Positions 7,469 through 13,830 of a stretch of 33,103 nt of DNA are shown here, piece by piece. Position numbers and translations under genes: made by a program. Source of the DNA: JAJYIV01 sp964499955 (GTDB taxonomy: Bacteria; Patescibacteriota; Patescibacteriia; UBA9934; GWF2-40-263); the NCBI GenBank assembly GCA_964499955.1, contig CAZCMI010000006.1, positions 1 to 33,103 of the forward strand, read 5' to 3'. Under the pieces are notes generated by a model. The model ran no database searches. It was not told where the DNA came from and was given only the letters and a program-made list of their open reading frames with translations. Each line of letters opens with the position of its first letter. Positions within the stretch are counted from its first letter, which is position 1.

Positions 7469-7634
7469 GTTCCACGGGACGACCCGGGGAACACGAAGCC
7501 CGTCACGGGTCATGACCTGCAGGCACGACAAGCATGGGATTTCATAACGCGGGCGTTTCTGGTCTTCGGACTCGAACGCACCACGCCTGAAATTTCTTGC
7601 CTGCAGTTCACGCTCCGCGACGGTTTTTTCTTTT
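7469..7634 (+). ncRNA. Candidate structured non-coding RNA, about 166 nt
   Basis: No plausible reading frame on the plus strand exceeds about 11 codons, but the sequence folds extensively. A 5' hairpin starts at the predicted +1: 7469-7473 pairs with 7488-7492, then 7475-7478 with 7483-7486. A small hairpin follows (7498-7502 with 7506-7510). A long nested rod comes next: P1 7517-7525 with 7598-7606 (9 bp), P2 7536-7543 with 7589-7596 (8 bp), 7549-7551 with 7584-7586, P3 7553-7558 with 7574-7579, and P4 7561-7564 with 7569-7572, capped by a cUUCGg tetraloop. Four of these rod pairs are G-U on this strand and would be A-C on the other, so the plus strand is the functional RNA. A T-rich tract at 7624-7634 may end it. 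It does not resemble SRP RNA, tmRNA or RNase P RNA; a divergent 6S-like RNA is possible but unproven. Folding was done by eye. Confidence 0.6.
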
Positions 7635-7725
7635 CCGCGCGTCTCATCGCTTCCGATCATACCCGGTTGGCGCGGGGGCGCAAGCGCGCGGTGTGGATAA
7701 CCGGACGCGCGTCTTGCACGAAACG
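7635..7725. other. Short intergenic stretch with a perfect DnaA-box 9-mer
   Basis: This GC-rich stretch lies between the candidate RNA and the terminator of the minus-strand operon. It holds one exact DnaA-box consensus (TGTGGATAA, 7692-7700). On the minus strand there is a promoter-like TTGCGC-16 bp-TATGAT (-10 at 7656-7661) pointing into the candidate RNA. No convincing gene is visible. Confidence 0.35.
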
Positions 7726-7753
7726 AAAACGAACGGCTTGTACCGTTCGTTTT
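7726..7753 (-). terminator. Terminator of the membrane protein-hsp20-vanW operon
   Basis: An 11-bp perfect stem (7726-7736 with 7743-7753) with a 6-base loop, followed on the minus strand by a T-rich tail. It starts six bases beyond the VanW stop codon. Confidence 0.88.
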
Positions 7754-7758
7754 TGCGT

Positions 7759-9675
7759 TCACGCGGCGGGTTCCATGTCGGCAACCGGTTCGACGTTTTC
7801 TTCTTCCGCGGCCTCTTCCTCCTCTGCGGGTTCTTCTTCGATGGGCACCAGGCAGATGCGCGGCAGCGCGCGGTAGTGCGAGGTGAACGTGCGCGCTTCC
7901 TCCGTGCCGTCCGCGCGGACGATGGTGTAGACGAAAGACGCATCCGCGCCCTGATAGGCGTTCTGGCATTTCGGCGGGCTGCCCACGGGAATGTCCGCCG
8001 AGGGAACGTTGCGGGTCGGTCCGGCGGGAATCCAACGGTGGACGACCGGCGGCGTGTAGGAACCTTCGCGGCCGTCGGACGTGCCCCACAAGGTGAAGTA
8101 CAGGGCCTGTTCGCTTTCGTTCATTTCGGCCCGGAACAGCAGGTGATGGCCGGTGTCGTTCACGAACTTGAAGTCGGGGGCCGGTTCGTACAGCGTGGCG
8201 TCCGTTCCCGGGTTGCCGTTGGCCGGGTCGTTGTAGTACGAGACGACCAGCGAGTGGTTGCGGCGTTCGGCGATGGGCAGGCCGGTGTTCATGGCCATGC
8301 GGAACATGGTGCTGCCGATCTGGCACAAGCCGCCGCCCAGTTCCGGTTCGATTTTGTCGCCCTTGATGACGAGTTCCGGCACGTAGCCGTTGTCGAGGGT
8401 GAAGGGGCGCAGGGCTTCGACGGCGGAGAAGGTGGCGCCGGGAGCGATGAGCAGACCGTCGAGCAATTCCACGCCGTTGCGGATGTTGCGGACGCGGTTC
8501 ACCGGGCTGCCGTGGTAACTGGAGTAGCCGGTGCCGAGCGGTTCGGCGATGCCGAGTTCGTTGGATTGCGCGGTGGAAACGGCGGGGGCGACGGTGATGA
8601 GGGGAAGAGACAGGCGTTTTTCTTCCGGCAGGAGTTCGCCGGCGCGTTCCACCACGGACGCGAGCGCGATCAGCGCGGCATCGGTGTCGGCCTTTTTGCC
8701 GTCGCGGCTCGGGACGAATTCCACCACGCGCTGGCCTTCCATGCGGAAGACGGCGTCATGCGGTTCGGTTTCAAACGGGCGGGCGAAGGTGGAAAGGGCG
8801 GTGGTGATTGGTGCCGGGTCGAGCGCCAGTCCGCCGTCGGAGGCCGGAAGAAGGACGTTGGCGAGCAGGCGATCGTCTATGGAGAGCGTCCGTTCGGCCG
8901 CCCCTTCGCCATGGACGAAGGCGTACGGGGCCTGTGCCAGCGCTTCCAACGCCAGGGGTTTGGCCCGTTCGGCCTGTTCGCGGTCCACCGCCGGGTGCGA
9001 TTCGCGCAGGCGCAGCGGCACCGTTTCCAACGAGAGCGTGCCGAGGCGGTCTTCCGCGTCCCGCAGGAAAGAGGTCCAGTCCACGGCCCGTCCCGTCTCG
9101 CCGTTCAGAACGTCGACCGTCCACCCTGCCGCAGCGCGGCGGAAGGCGAACCGGGCTTCTCCCACCGGTCGTTCCGCATCCGGAAACAGGGCCGTTACGC
9201 TCCGGCGCAGGGCTTCTTCCCGCAGCTGGACGGGAACGGACACGGTTTGGCGGCCACGCAGGGAAGCGACCAACGCCAGGGCGGACCGGACGGCATTGCG
9301 GTCATGGCCGATGGCGAAGGCCGTTTCCACGGCCGCATCGACGTCCAGGTGGGCGTCTTCTACCAGGTCATCTCCCACCAGGGCGTCCAGCGGCATCAAG
9401 GCGTCCGCGCCGTTCAACGAAACGCGCAGGCCGCGGTCCAGCAGTTCGTCCGCGCGTTTTTGCACCAAGAGGCGGGCGGCGTCTTCCGTCAGGCCGCCCA
9501 CGGGCACGGAACCAATCCACACGTTGGGCGCCATGCGGTCGTCGTAGGTGTTGGTCCAGGCGCCGACGGCTACCGCTCCCCCGACCAATAAAAACACCGC
9601 CACCACGGCGATAATGGTGAACGGCGACAACGGGCGGCGGGCGGGCGGGACGTGCAGGAGGTTCGCTTCGGACAT
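7759..9675 (-). CDS. VanW-family membrane-anchored protein
   Basis: 638 residues. One N-terminal membrane segment (about residues 19-40) anchors a large extracytoplasmic part. Residues 50-370 hold two YoaR/peptidoglycan-binding-type repeats, each with the theme of a GLT-like start, a long helix and beta strands. The VanW domain follows at about 375-505, with its core GGGLCQIGSTMF (447-458) and ERRNHS (470-475). A beta-rich G5-like segment lies at about 545-608 and a Glu-rich tail at 612-638. VanW proteins occur beside vancomycin-resistance genes and widely in Gram-positive and CPR bacteria; their biochemical role is unknown, and cell-wall association is inferred. The start at 9675 lies 19 bases after the hsp20 stop. 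No Shine-Dalgarno sequence is present. It is the last gene of a three-gene operon. Confidence 0.88.
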   Translation of the reverse strand: MSEANLLHVPPARRPLSPFTIIAVVAVFLLVGGAVAVGAWTNTYDDRMAPNVWIGSVPVGGLTEDAARLLVQKRADELLDRGLRVSLNGADALMPLDALVGDDLVEDAHLDVDAAVETAFAIGHDRNAVRSALALVASLRGRQTVSVPVQLREEALRRSVTALFPDAERPVGEARFAFRRAAAGWTVDVLNGETGRAVDWTSFLRDAEDRLGTLSLETVPLRLRESHPAVDREQAERAKPLALEALAQAPYAFVHGEGAAERTLSIDDRLLANVLLPASDGGLALDPAPITTALSTFARPFETEPHDAVFRMEGQRVVEFVPSRDGKKADTDAALIALASVVERAGELLPEEKRLSLPLITVAPAVSTAQSNELGIAEPLGTGYSSYHGSPVNRVRNIRNGVELLDGLLIAPGATFSAVEALRPFTLDNGYVPELVIKGDKIEPELGGGLCQIGSTMFRMAMNTGLPIAERRNHSLVVSYYNDPANGNPGTDATLYEPAPDFKFVNDTGHHLLFRAEMNESEQALYFTLWGTSDGREGSYTPPVVHRWIPAGPTRNVPSADIPVGSPPKCQNAYQGADASFVYTIVRADGTEEARTFTSHYRALPRICLVPIEEEPAEEEEAAEEENVEPVADMEPAA

Positions 9676-9694
9676 AGGAACGGGGAGCGCGCGG

Positions 9695-10102
9695 TTAGAG
9701 CTCCGATTCGTCGATGATGGTAATGCGGTTGCCGGTGCGGGCTTTCGGCATGGTGACGGTTAACACGCCGTCTTTCAAGACCGCGTCCGTTTCGTCGGGG
9801 CGGATGTGGCAGGGAAGCACGACGGAGCGGGAAAACCGCCCCCAGTGGCATTCCTGGGCGTGCGCCTGGGCGTGGCGCAACCAGGGGTTGTCCGGGCAGC
9901 GGCGTTCGCCGCGGATGGTCACGGTGTCTTGGGTGACGCTGACGTCCAAGTCGTCGCCTTTGACGCCCGCGACGGCCGTGCGTACCACCACGTGCCGGTC
10001 GGTTTCCAGCACGTCCACGCTCAGCTGGCCTTCGGCGTCTGCCAGCCACTGGTCGCCCTCCAGCGCGGTGAAATAGGATTGGTCGTTTTGGAGGAGGGGC
10101 AT
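9695..10102 (-). CDS. Hsp20/alpha-crystallin small heat-shock protein
   Basis: 135 residues. Small heat-shock proteins form oligomers that hold unfolding proteins for refolding by other chaperones. The alpha-crystallin domain spans about residues 28-125: LSVDVLETDRHVVVRTAVAGVKGDDLDVSV, then TVTIRGERR, ECHWGRFSRSVVLP and the GVLTVTMPKA strand (the A-x-x-x-G-V-L signature appears as LKDGVLTV). The C-terminal I-x-I anchor is probably NRITII. The N-terminal arm is short. The start at 10102 lies four bases after the upstream stop, indicating cotranscription with the membrane protein. I see no CIRCE element, so heat regulation is not evident. Confidence 0.92.
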   Translation of the reverse strand: MPLLQNDQSYFTALEGDQWLADAEGQLSVDVLETDRHVVVRTAVAGVKGDDLDVSVTQDTVTIRGERRCPDNPWLRHAQAHAQECHWGRFSRSVVLPCHIRPDETDAVLKDGVLTVTMPKARTGNRITIIDESEL

Positions 10103-10106
10103 AGGG

Positions 10107-10775
10107 TTAACGGTTGGCTTTCAAGGAGCGGACGTATTCGTACAGCGGGCCGACGGCGAAGCCGGCCACGGCCGCCCACAGCAAGGTGTCCGTGGAAACC
10201 CCGGCGATGAAGCCCGTGCCGGCGCGCAGGGCCGCTTCCGCGGGATACAGGCGGAGGAAGAACAATTGTTCGCAGAGGAAGACGAGTCCGGCCATGAAGA
10301 AGCCGGAGGCCAACGCGTTCCCAAGCAGGTCCTTGCGGTCCGCCACCACGTAGACGCCGACCAGCAGGGCCGCGGCCGCCATGGCGCGCACGATGCTGAT
10401 TTCAAAGGCGAATTGCAGGGCGACGGATGCGGCGACCCACGCGCTGACGGCCAAGAGCAGGCGGACGCCCCACGCGACGGCCGACCGTGCAGGCGTGCCC
10501 CGCGCCCCGCGCGGAACGGCGAAATGCCGGCCGAAAAGCACCTCGTAGCACACCGCCGCAACGCCGAAGAACGAAAAGGCGAACACCGCGTCTTCCACGC
10601 CGATGACCGCGCTCACGCCCTGCCCGCCGTTGCCCGCCAAAAACAAGATGGCGGGAGCGAGCGCCAGGCCGACCAGGCTCATAATGACCTGTTCGCGCCG
10701 GGCGGGCCGCCAACACAGAAACAGCACGGCCCAAACCGCGAACAAGGCGAGGGAGACGTAGAGAAACGCCGTCAT
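10107..10775 (-). CDS. Multi-pass membrane protein, possibly lycopene-cyclase-fold related
   Basis: 222 residues with about seven hydrophobic segments: roughly 3-23, 31-48, 58-80, 103-123, 131-147, 157-173 and 193-213. Motifs include PARREQVIMSLVGL after the first helix, GVEDAVFAFSFFGVAAVCYEV in the third, and DTLLWAAVAGFAVGPLYEYV at the end. From memory this acid-in-helix pattern resembles CPR membrane proteins related to the lycopene cyclase fold, but I cannot verify that and assign no activity. The frame is open far upstream; the ATG at 10775 is chosen because it begins the first membrane helix and lies 12 bases after a TACAAT. It is the first gene of an operon with hsp20 and the VanW protein. 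Confidence 0.75.
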   Translation of the reverse strand: MTAFLYVSLALFAVWAVLFLCWRPARREQVIMSLVGLALAPAILFLAGNGGQGVSAVIGVEDAVFAFSFFGVAAVCYEVLFGRHFAVPRGARGTPARSAVAWGVRLLLAVSAWVAASVALQFAFEISIVRAMAAAALLVGVYVVADRKDLLGNALASGFFMAGLVFLCEQLFFLRLYPAEAALRAGTGFIAGVSTDTLLWAAVAGFAVGPLYEYVRSLKANR

Positions 10776-10787
10776 AAGGACACGGCC

Positions 10788-10793
10788 ATTGTA
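10788..10793 (-). promoter_or_regulatory. -10 element of the membrane protein-hsp20-vanW operon
   Basis: TACAAT on the minus strand, 12 bases before the ATG at 10775, with only a poor -35 (TGGAGG at 17 bp). The predicted leader is about 5-6 bases. Confidence 0.5.
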
Positions 10794-10829
10794 CACCTTC
10801 ACGCGTGCGGCCTCCACTGGCGCGGCATC

Positions 10830-10858
10830 TTGACGTACCGCCGCAAAACGGGTATCTT
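10830..10858 (+). promoter_or_regulatory. Promoter of the unknown gene at 10906
   Basis: TTGACG (10830-10835), 17-bp spacer, TATCTT (10853-10858). The leader is about 40 bases and ends in an AGGAG ribosome-binding site at 10895-10899. Confidence 0.7.
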
Positions 10859-10905
10859 GGTCATTCCGCTCACAATGTCGTGACGGAAGAACGCAGGAGA
10901 ACCCG

Positions 10906-11352
10906 TTGCGCTCGCTCTTCCAGAAAATCGCACCGTTCAATCGCAAGCTGGGCTGGGGCGCCCCCGCGCCGGTTCCGTCGTTCGTTGATTGGCGCCGCAT
11001 GCCCTTCGACGAGAAGCACCGCTGTTTGGTGGAGACGTGGGGTCCGAGGGAGGTTCCGACCGAGCTTGTGTACGGAATGGATCCGCTGGACTTCCTGCCG
11101 CCTGACGACCGGGAATGGCTCATGCAGCAGTTCCGAATGCCGGACGTTCCGTCCGTGAACATTTTCTTCCGCAGTGGCCCGGTGGAGCCGGACGCGCCGG
11201 TCACCGTTCTGGTGGTGAGGGGCGCGCGTGTCTTGTTGCCGGAGGTGAAGGTGTCGGAACGGGTTCTGCCGCTGTTCCAGGCAATGCATCGCCTGCCCGG
11301 CGGTCGCATGACCAAGATCGACTTCCGGCACCCGCCCGCTCCCCGCCGCTAA
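10906..11352 (+). CDS. Protein of unknown function with TTG start
   Basis: 148 residues. I do not recognise the family. It is a soluble, Pro- and Arg-rich protein with no signal peptide or membrane helix and no Cys pair for metal. A beta-rich segment (VNIFFRSGPVEPDAPVTVLVVRGARVLLPEV) lies in the second half, preceded by FLPPDDREWLMQQF. The start is a TTG at 10906, chosen because an AGGAG lies six bases before it, a good promoter lies upstream, and no ATG fits. It has its own promoter and terminator, so it is a single-gene unit, divergent from the hsp20 operon. It belongs to the small group of genes here with a Shine-Dalgarno sequence, none of which I can assign. Confidence 0.7.
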   Translation: MRSLFQKIAPFNRKLGWGAPAPVPSFVDWRRMPFDEKHRCLVETWGPREVPTELVYGMDPLDFLPPDDREWLMQQFRMPDVPSVNIFFRSGPVEPDAPVTVLVVRGARVLLPEVKVSERVLPLFQAMHRLPGGRMTKIDFRHPPAPRR

Positions 11353-11382
11353 CCCGCGTCCTTCGTGGACGCGGCTCTCTCA

Positions 11383-11431
11383 CCGTCCGCCGCGCTCCCG
11401 TTCGGGAACGCGCCGGGCGGTTTTTTCTTTT
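11383..11431 (+). terminator. Terminator of the unknown gene at 10906
   Basis: A long stem (11383-11399 with about 11404-11420) with two mismatches, followed by a T-rich tract to 11431. A smaller GCGTCC-TTCG hairpin lies just upstream (11356-11372). Confidence 0.85.
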
Positions 11432-11439
11432 ACGACAAC

Positions 11440-11465
11440 AAACCCCCCGGCGAACCGGAGGGTTT
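11440..11465 (-). terminator. Terminator of tRNA-Glu
   Basis: A hairpin with a 4-base loop. The stem is fully paired on the minus strand (one G-U), while the plus strand has an A-C mismatch there. It lies four bases past the tRNA CCA end, and a T-rich tail follows on the minus strand. Confidence 0.75.
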
Positions 11466-11468
11466 TGT

Positions 11469-11543
11469 TGGTGACTCCAACGGGAATCGAACCCGTATTA
11501 CCGCCTTGAAAGGGCGGTGTCCTAACCGTTAGACGATGGAGCC
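11469..11543 (-). tRNA. tRNA-Glu (anticodon UUC), CCA encoded
   Basis: The minus-strand cloverleaf is complete. The acceptor GGCTCCA pairs with TGGAGTC. The anticodon stem CCGCC/GGCGG carries the loop CTTTCAA, reading anticodon TTC. The T arm contains GGTTCGATTCC and the discriminator is A. The 3' CCA is encoded (11469-11471). It has its own promoter and terminator. Confidence 0.97.
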
Positions 11544-11558
11544 GCAAAAGGTGCGGGC

Positions 11559-11587
11559 ATAATAGGGTGTTCCGCGCGTTTCGTCAA
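11559..11587 (-). promoter_or_regulatory. tRNA-Glu promoter
   Basis: On the minus strand: TTGACG (11582-11587), 17-bp spacer, TATTAT (11559-11564). The -10 is identical to that of the rRNA promoter. The -35 is three bases from the divergent tsaD -35. Confidence 0.85.
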
Positions 11588-11590
11588 CGG

Positions 11591-11619
11591 TTGCGTCGCG
11601 GTGGTGTGCCGGGTACCCT
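11591..11619 (+). promoter_or_regulatory. tsaD promoter
   Basis: TTGCGT (11591-11596), 17-bp spacer, TACCCT (11614-11619), then ten bases to the ATG. The predicted leader is about 4 bases. Confidence 0.6.
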
Positions 11620-11629
11620 GGGAGCGTTT

Positions 11630-12658
11630 ATGCGCGTCCTCGGCATCGAATCCAGCTGTGATGAAACCGCCATCGCCCTCGTGGAAGGAACGGGGGACCG
11701 GCTTCGCGTGGAACGGAGCGTGATTTCCTCGCAAATCGACCTGCACAAGGCCTTCGGCGGGGTGGTGCCCGAAGTGGCCGCCCGGCGGCATGTGGACGTT
11801 ATTTTTCCGTTGTTGGAAGAGGCGGGCGTGCCGCGCGACGGCGCGGGAATCGACGTGATTGCCGTTACGGCGGGGCCGGGCTTGGTGGCCGCCCTGCGCG
11901 TGGGCGTGGAACTCGGTAAAACGTTGGCGTGGATGTGGAACAAGCCGCTGGTGGGCGCCAACCACTTGGAGGGCCACCTGTACAGCACGTGGTTCGACGG
12001 AGCAGGCGAGGAGGGAGAGGCGTCGCGGTTTCCCGCCCTGGCCTTGTTGGTGTCCGGCGGGCATACGGAACTGGTCTTGATGCGCGGGCACGGCGACTAC
12101 GCGCTGCTGGGCATGACGCGCGACGACGCCGCCGGGGAGGCCTTCGACAAGGTCGCCAAGCGCGTGGGGTTGCCGTATCCGGGCGGGCCGCAGATTTCCC
12201 GGCTGGCGTTGGAAGGGCGGGCGGACGCCATCGCGTTTCCGCGCCCCATGATCGACAGCGGGGATTTCGATTTCAGTTTTTCCGGGTTGAAGACGGCCGT
12301 GGCGGTGCATTTGGCGGCACACCCCGACACGCCGCTGCCGGACCTATGCGCGTCGTTCCAGCAGGCCGTGGTGGACGTGTTGGTTGCCAAAACAATGGCT
12401 GCCGCGCGGCAGGTTCGGCCCGCGTCCGTCTTGCTTTCCGGCGGGGTGGCGGCGAACGCGTTGTTGCGCGAAACCCTGCGGGCGGAAGTGGCGCGCGCGT
12501 TTCCGGAAGCGACCTTCCACGCGCCGTCCCCGGAACACACCACCGACAACGCGGCCATGATCGCCGCGGCGGGGTATTTCCGCGCCCAAGCGGGCCGGTT
12601 CGACGACCCGATGTCCCTCGTGGCCGACCCAAATATGCGGCTGGCCGCACGCCCCTGA
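11630..12658 (+). CDS. tsaD: tRNA threonylcarbamoyladenosine (t6A) transferase TsaD
   Basis: 342 residues, normal for the family. TsaD transfers threonylcarbamoyl from threonylcarbamoyl-AMP to A37 of tRNAs reading ANN codons, acting with TsaB and TsaE. The ASKHA-fold signatures are present: GIESSCDETAIALVE at the N-terminus, the metal-binding NHLEGH (His 112 and His 116), LLVSGGHTELV, GEAFDKVAK, PYPGGP and the C-terminal DNAAMIA. The ATG at 11630 matches the universal N-terminus; the open frame continues upstream to 11567 but overlaps the promoter. There is no Shine-Dalgarno sequence, and the -10 is ten bases before the ATG. The stop is TGA, and tsaE follows after 19 bases. No tsaB or tsaC is in the window. 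Confidence 0.97.
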   Translation: MRVLGIESSCDETAIALVEGTGDRLRVERSVISSQIDLHKAFGGVVPEVAARRHVDVIFPLLEEAGVPRDGAGIDVIAVTAGPGLVAALRVGVELGKTLAWMWNKPLVGANHLEGHLYSTWFDGAGEEGEASRFPALALLVSGGHTELVLMRGHGDYALLGMTRDDAAGEAFDKVAKRVGLPYPGGPQISRLALEGRADAIAFPRPMIDSGDFDFSFSGLKTAVAVHLAAHPDTPLPDLCASFQQAVVDVLVAKTMAAARQVRPASVLLSGGVAANALLRETLRAEVARAFPEATFHAPSPEHTTDNAAMIAAAGYFRAQAGRFDDPMSLVADPNMRLAARP

Positions 12659-12677
12659 CGCCCTCCCGCAACACCCT

Positions 12678-13103
12678 ATGGAATACGTTTCCCATTCGTC
12701 CGAAGATACGCGGCGTATCGCCGCCGAGGCGGCCGCGGGCATTCCCGGCGGCACGTTGGTGTTGCTTGAAGGCGGGCTGGGAGCGGGGAAGACCACCTTC
12801 GCCCAAGGGTTGGCCGAGGCTTTCGGCGTGCGGGAGCCGGTGCGCAGCCCCACCTTCGCCGTGATGAACGTGCACCCCGCCGACCGCGCGGAGGTGCGGC
12901 ACTTCGTCCACGCCGATTTCTATCGCTTCGCCAAGCCGGAGGAGGCGCTGGAAGTGGGGTTGGACGAATGGCTGGACCGGCCGGACGCTGTGGTGGTGGC
13001 CGAGTGGCCGTCGATGGCGGGGGAGTATCTCGGCGCCCGAAACGTCGTGCGCGTGCGCTTCGAAGGCGAAGGCGACGACCTGCGGCGCATCGCGGTTTCG
13101 TGA
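12678..13103 (+). CDS. tsaE: tRNA t6A biosynthesis ATPase TsaE
   Basis: 141 residues. TsaE is the small P-loop ATPase that drives the catalytic cycle of the TsaB-TsaD complex. Walker A is GGLGAGKTTF (32-41), followed by SPTFAVMNVH (switch I region), the HADFYR motif and AEWP near the C-terminus, all typical of the family. The ATG at 12678 has no Shine-Dalgarno sequence; with 19 bases after tsaD the two form an operon. Its TGA stop overlaps the extended -10 of the next gene. Confidence 0.95.
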   Translation: MEYVSHSSEDTRRIAAEAAAGIPGGTLVLLEGGLGAGKTTFAQGLAEAFGVREPVRSPTFAVMNVHPADRAEVRHFVHADFYRFAKPEEALEVGLDEWLDRPDAVVVAEWPSMAGEYLGARNVVRVRFEGEGDDLRRIAVS

Positions 13104-13117
13104 TATCATGGCGCCAT

Positions 13118-13639
13118 ATGGGGGAGACGGCGCTCGCACGAAAACCAACCAGCCGTTCGCGCGTCTGCGATGCGTTCGGCACGCCCGGCGAAGCCTGCGT
13201 ACAGGAGGCGTCTTGCCGGTATGTCCAACCCGGCACGGGATACGTGCCGTTTCCGTTGGCAGTGGAAGCCGTGCGGCAGGGATACGCGGGCGATCCGGCG
13301 CGGCCGGAGGCGGCGTTCGCACGGGACGTGTTGGACACGCTGCGCCTGTTCGCGGGTGTGGCGGAGGAAGATGCCGATTGCCTGAGATGGTACGCTGCAG
13401 CCGGGACGCCGTTGGACGTGTGCCACAACGTAAAGGCGTGGATTGAACTGGCGGCGCAGGCGGAGGCGCGGCCGGCGGTGGTCACCCTGGGCATGGGTCG
13501 GCGCGGGGGCCGGGCGGATTTGCACGTCGGTGCTGTGCCGGACCCGGCATCCGAGGCGTATCGGCAAGCCGTGGAAGAAACGGCGAAGCGGGCCTATCTG
13601 CTCTTGGCCGAGCGGCTTGCGACCAAAGAGGAATGTTGA
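13118..13639 (+). CDS. Protein of unknown function downstream of tsaE
   Basis: 173 residues; family not recognised. It has five Cys, three of them near the N-terminus (VCDAFG, EACVQ, ASCRYV), then a Tyr/Pro segment (PGTGYVPFPLAVEAVRQGY) and mostly helical Ala/Glu-rich sequence to the end. It has no signal peptide or membrane helix. The start at 13118 is chosen because an extended -10 (TGA-TATCAT, 13101-13109) lies eight bases before it, matching the short-leader pattern of its neighbours; an out-of-frame ATG at 13108 leads to a shorter, worse frame. It follows tsaE by 14 bases and ends before a strong terminator, so it can also be read as the third gene of the tsa operon. It does not resemble TsaB. 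Confidence 0.7.
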   Translation: MGETALARKPTSRSRVCDAFGTPGEACVQEASCRYVQPGTGYVPFPLAVEAVRQGYAGDPARPEAAFARDVLDTLRLFAGVAEEDADCLRWYAAAGTPLDVCHNVKAWIELAAQAEARPAVVTLGMGRRGGRADLHVGAVPDPASEAYRQAVEETAKRAYLLLAERLATKEEC

Positions 13640-13656
13640 AGGAATAAGAAATGCTG

Positions 13657-13684
13657 AAAAACACCCGTCTGTGCGGGTGTTTTT
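13657..13684 (+). terminator. Terminator of the tsaD-tsaE operon
   Basis: An 11-bp perfect stem (13657-13667 with 13674-13684) around a 6-base loop, ending in five Ts. Confidence 0.92.
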
Positions 13685-13696
13685 GTCCATTCTCCC

Positions 13697-13725
13697 TTGA
13701 CAAAACTGCAAAAATGGGGTATATT
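13697..13725 (+). promoter_or_regulatory. Promoter of the acidic lipoprotein-like gene
   Basis: TTGACA (13697-13702), 17-bp spacer, TATATT (13720-13725). It has the same hexamers and spacing as the rpsP promoter, implying high expression. Confidence 0.85.
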
Positions 13726-13730
13726 TCCTC

Positions 13731-13818
13731 CTCAGTTTTTGCTGAGTTTCCTGCCAAAAAAGGCGGGAAAATAACCCACGGCGCTCTGTGCGCCACGCCT
13801 GTCCGCGCGATAGCGGAC
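13731..13818 (+). promoter_or_regulatory. Structured 5' leader with four tandem hairpins
   Basis: Between promoter and start codon four hairpins follow one another: 13731-13735 with 13742-13746; 13747-13755 with 13762-13770 (9 bp, A6 loop); 13780-13784 with 13790-13794; and 13801-13806 with 13813-13818. A GAGGAG ribosome-binding site follows at 13819-13824. No T-run follows any stem, so these are not terminators. A cis-regulatory or mRNA-stabilising role is an inference. Confidence 0.55.
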
Positions 13819-13830
13819 GAGGAGCAGGCC

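Noticed and set aside
7457..7660. A 67-codon minus-strand frame (with CLSC) and a 45-codon frame (7510-7647) in the clpP-vanW gap
   Set aside because: The first frame's ATG lies inside the only promoter-like -10, and the second uses rare codons. Both run antisense to a structured element whose G-U pairs point to the plus strand. They remain possible but less likely.
7692..7700. Exact DnaA box, with two near matches at 1139-1158
   Set aside because: Isolated single boxes, with no dnaA, dnaN or AT-rich unwinding region. A perfect 9-mer by chance in 33 kb is not unusual, so I do not call an origin.
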